Shown in pieces: positions 35,552 through 38,186 of a stretch of DNA of 38,186 nucleotides (positions within the stretch are counted from its first letter, which is position 1; the number at the start of each line of letters is the position of its first letter). The position numbers and the translations under genes are program-made. The DNA comes from Tieghemiomyces parasiticus (Eukaryota; Kickxellomycota; Dimargaritomycetes; Dimargaritales; Dimargaritaceae): NCBI GenBank assembly GCA_027575765.1, contig JANBPT010000401.1:1-38186 (forward strand), read 5' to 3'. The notes under the pieces were generated by a model, which had not been told where the DNA came from, ran no database searches, and was given only the letters and a program-made list of their open reading frames with translations.

Positions 35552-36350
35552 CTAAAGATAGCTGCGAGGAAAGGAAAGGGAAGGAGCTGAGAGAGGAGCC
35601 GTAATAGGAGGGCCACGGGTTGAGAGGGGAGGCACCCGGCAGGACGGCCAAGTAGGAAAAGGGAGGTTTGGGTGTGGTGAGGGCTGGTGCCAGGACGAAA
35701 TGAATGGAGGGGGGGGTTGCCGGGCGTCCAATCCATACGAGTATGTCTATGCGTGTATGCATACGAAGGGCTGAGGGGTGGGAGAACCAGGCGTGCCGCC
35801 TCCCCCCTCACTCGGCCCCACGGCCACCGCCACCCTGTGCGCAATCGCAGAATCCCAGGGACGGCAAGCATCTACTCTGGCTAAACACACCAGCGTTTCC
35901 CAATGGCAAAGGTTCCCGCGTGCCAAGCCGGCTGGCCCGGTGGCGACGCCCTTCGCCTTTGGAGGGGGGATTCGGGAATTCTCCTCCCACCGCCACCACC
36001 CCGTGGCTATCGTTGCCCCTCGCCTGCCGTCTACACTGGGGCGATAAGGTGAGATTAAAATCCCTCCCCTAACTGCCCTAATCAAATAGCGGCCTTTCAG
36101 CCATTCGGAGTGGAGGAAGCCGCAGGAGAGACCATTTATGATAATTGGTAGGCAATATTTAGTCTTAGTACTGCACTGGCATTTCATTGTAAATCCGATT
36201 TATATTTCGAGACCAGCAATGACTAAACACAAGCTATCCCATGCATACGTGCAGGCTATATATGCCATGCCATCCGCGACCTTTTCACCAGCCATGCTTT
36301 CCATGGTGGTGATGGCTGTTACCCTCCTCCCCCGCACTTTGCAAGGTGGC
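35552..36350. other. Intergenic or unresolved 5' part of the tentative gene at 35275
   Basis: No supported gene. The minus strand is pyrimidine-rich between about 35560 and 35720, consistent with either intron or promoter. The right end is the 3' side of the acetylornithine aminotransferase gene. Confidence 0.35.
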
Positions 36351-37865
36351 CTACGGCGTCTGCTGAGCCTGGAACGCACGCAGGCTGTCGGCCAGGATAC
36401 GGATTCCCTGATCGGCCTCATCGGCGGTGAGGGTAAGCGAAGGCACAAGTCGGACGGTGTTGCCACCGGCCGTGATGATCAAGAGGCCACGCTCGCGAGC
36501 GAGATCGACGAGCGGAGCCGGGTTACAGTTCATCTGGATACCCACCATCATACCCACGCCGCGGACCCCCGTCACCAGGTCAGGGAACGCCTGCAGAAGC
36601 TGGCGTTCAGCCTGGGCCTTCAAATGGGCCCCGGTGGCGCGCACCTGGGCCAGGAACTCCGGCTGCCGGATACGCTGCAGAACATGCAGGCCCACGCGGC
36701 AGGCGAGCGGGTTCCCACCAAAGGTGGTTCCGTGGTCACCGGGGTTGATCTTGGCCGCGGTCTCGTCGGTCAGCAGAACGGCGCCGATGGGGATCCCGTT
36801 GGCCAGGGGCTTAGCCATGGTTACCAGGTCCGGACGGCAGTCGGCCGGATAATGTTGGAACCCCCACAGTTGGCCGGTACGGCCCAGGCCACACTGAATC
36901 TCGTCGTAGATGAGGAGCGCCCCCACCGCGTCACAGCGACGGCGGAGGGCCCGCAGGAACTCCGGGGTGGCCATGTGGACCCCACCTTCGCCCTGGATGG
37001 GCTCCACGATGACTGCACAGGTGCCCTCGTGGATCGCCGCCTCCGCCGCGGCCACGTCGTTGTAGGGCGTGTGGGTGAAGCCCGGGACCAGCGGTTGGAA
37101 CGGCGCCTGGTAGGCCGGCGCCGCCGTGGCCGAGAGGGCCCCCATTGACCGCCCGTGGAACCCACGCGAGAAGGCCAGTACCTCGTGCTTACCCTGTGGG
37201 TACCGGTCCGGGTGGGCCTCGCGCTGCAGGTTGCCGTACTTCTTGGCGAATTTCAGGGCCCCCTCATTCGCCTCCGTGCCGGAATTGGCGAAGAACACCT
37301 TACTCGGGTGGAAGGTAGCCGTCGAGGCCGACGCGCCCTCTCCGACCGCCGCTGGCGCGGTCGAGCGGGCCTGCTCGGCCGCGATCGTGGACTCGACCAG
37401 GACCTCGGCAAGCTCCCCAGCCCATTCGTTATGGTAAAGGTTGGACATGTGCACCATGCGCTGAGCCTGATGGTGGAGAATGCGGGCCACCTCGGGGTCG
37501 GCATGGCCTAAGGCATTGACGGCGATGCCCGCGGTGAAGTCAAGGAACTTTCGGCCATCCGAATCGAAGACCCAGCAACCCTCGCCGTGGGTGAGTACTA
37601 GTGGGGGGCGCACATAGGTACCCAGGGTGTACCGCTGGAAACGGTCAATGGTGGCCCGGGTCTCAGCGCTGGCAGCGGTGTCGGCGTGGGTCAGCGTAGA
37701 AGTGGTGGTGCGGGCAGTAGTATTGGCCCGAGGCGCTGGGGTGGCGTGAAGAGCCCGGCGAGCGGCCAGGTTGGAGGTAGCCAGCGGGGCCCGGGCAGAT
37801 CCAGTCCTGGCGGCGGACCGCGCGAGGGAGATCTGGGTGCGAGTAAAGAGGCGGCGGCTTAGCAT
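36351..37865 (-). CDS. ARG8: Acetylornithine aminotransferase, mitochondrial (arginine biosynthesis)
   Basis: A PLP enzyme that transaminates N-acetylglutamate semialdehyde to N-acetylornithine in the mitochondrial arginine pathway. A single exon of 504 residues starts at the first ATG (37865), opening MLSRRLFTR. Residues 1 to about 60 are rich in Arg, Ala, Ser and Thr with no acidic residue before Asp62, a mitochondrial presequence. Class-III aminotransferase landmarks follow: FLDFTAGIAVNALGH, HMSNLYHNE, FFANSGTEANEGALK (about 191-205), FSRGFHGRSMGALS, EPIQGEGGVH, the PLP-contacting aspartate Asp321 in IYDEIQCGLGRTG, and the Schiff-base lysine Lys352 in TMAKPLANGIPIG, then GTTFGGNPLAC and TVRLVPSLTLT. 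These fit ArgD/Arg8 better than ornithine aminotransferase. An Ala/Ser-rich insertion at about 160-187 precedes SKVFFANSG. A large open frame on the opposite strand is only a shadow. Very sure. Confidence 0.95.
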   Translation of the reverse strand: MLSRRLFTRTQISLARSAARTGSARAPLATSNLAARRALHATPAPRANTTARTTTSTLTHADTAASAETRATIDRFQRYTLGTYVRPPLVLTHGEGCWVFDSDGRKFLDFTAGIAVNALGHADPEVARILHHQAQRMVHMSNLYHNEWAGELAEVLVESTIAAEQARSTAPAAVGEGASASTATFHPSKVFFANSGTEANEGALKFAKKYGNLQREAHPDRYPQGKHEVLAFSRGFHGRSMGALSATAAPAYQAPFQPLVPGFTHTPYNDVAAAEAAIHEGTCAVIVEPIQGEGGVHMATPEFLRALRRRCDAVGALLIYDEIQCGLGRTGQLWGFQHYPADCRPDLVTMAKPLANGIPIGAVLLTDETAAKINPGDHGTTFGGNPLACRVGLHVLQRIRQPEFLAQVRATGAHLKAQAERQLLQAFPDLVTGVRGVGMMVGIQMNCNPAPLVDLARERGLLIITAGGNTVRLVPSLTLTADEADQGIRILADSLRAFQAQQTP

Positions 37866-38186
37866 GGTGGGAATGGGGCGAACGAGACCGGTCACGAGCA
37901 GTGGCAAAATAATATCGGCGTGGTGGGTCCGATAGCGACAAGAATATATATATATATAAAAAGAAAGTGGCAGACAAGGAGTACAAAAAAATAAGCTCGG
38001 TTAATAGACGAGTCGTGTCAGGTACCGACGGAGGACGCTAAACACCCAAGACTCCCACCGTTTGAAGCAGGAAGAGGGATCCAGGCTGGATACATGGTGA
38101 GATTAAGCCCCTGACCACTGTGCGATCGTGACTCGACATGGTCCGGACCAGTGAGCCTTGGGATTAGCCCACTAGGCCACATGCCG
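37866..38186. other. Upstream region of ARG8 to window end
   Basis: No gene seen. A (TA)-type run at 37944-37958 lies about 80 bases upstream of the ARG8 start and could act as an AT-rich promoter element. Near the right edge there is a perfect 10-bp palindrome GGTCCGGACC and a weakly tRNA-like stretch on the minus strand that does not fold. Confidence 0.4.
37944..37958. repeat. (AT)7 microsatellite in the ARG8 upstream region
   Basis: Alternating A and T about 80 bases from the ARG8 start codon. Its position suits a TATA-type promoter element but the tract is also a simple microsatellite. Confidence 0.6.

Noticed and set aside
36138..37148. 336-codon open frame on the plus strand
   Set aside because: It is opposite ARG8. 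GC-rich third positions in ARG8 remove stop codons from the other strand; the translation shows no family motif.
38100..38186. tRNA-like sequence on the minus strand at the window edge
   Set aside because: It has a perfect A-box-like TGGCCTAGTGG and a B-box-like TCGAGTC at about the right spacing, but D, T and acceptor stems do not pair. It could be a worn tRNA-derived repeat, but I cannot support that.

Overview
The window looks like nuclear DNA of an early-diverging (zygomycete-grade) fungus. The evidence is eukaryotic genes with spliceosomal introns (GTAAGT-type donors, CAG or TAG acceptors, roughly 70 to 220 nt), GC-rich third codon positions in the coding regions, a mitochondrial-type acetylornithine aminotransferase, and possibly a subunit of the fungal DASH complex. 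The gene order and the MscL and KICS2-like genes argue against a familiar ascomycete. I cannot name the species.

Layout, left to right: SMC3 cohesin subunit (1-2620, +, 5' end outside the window, 5 exons seen); DDB1 (3306-7250, +, 3 exons); an MscL-type mechanosensitive channel with a C-terminal zinc ribbon (7747-8508, -); a CHD1 chromatin remodeler (10746-16306, +, 3 exons); chaperonin subunit CCT6 (16947-19077, +, 4 exons, start codon split by an intron); two LITAF-domain proteins in the same orientation (21301-21954 and 24599-24934, +); an 84-residue helical protein that may be DASH subunit Dad3 (25352-25765, +, 2 exons); an 8-exon gene (28607-26152, -) that I reconstruct as a 458-residue homolog of KICS2/C12orf66, the KICSTOR subunit acting in nutrient signalling to TORC1; a UBE2J1/UBC6-type tail-anchored ubiquitin-conjugating enzyme (30496-31425, +); a 4.9-kb stretch with only tentative exons on the minus strand; and mitochondrial acetylornithine aminotransferase (36351-37865, -).

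Most genes are unrelated housekeeping functions: chromosome cohesion, ubiquitin ligase adaptor, chromatin remodelling, protein folding, ER-associated degradation and arginine synthesis. They do not form a pathway. A possible local theme is the endolysosome (two LITAF proteins and a KICS2-like protein within 7.5 kb), but this may be coincidence.

The most notable results are the KICS2-like gene, invisible in any single frame because it is cut into eight exons; the CCT6 start codon assembled only by splicing (AT|G); the fungal MscL with zinc ribbon; and the diverged LITAF pair. Intergenic space is large, about half the window, and carries seven C or G homopolymers of 9 to 14 bases. I found no rRNA gene, convincing tRNA, CRISPR array or recognisable transposon.
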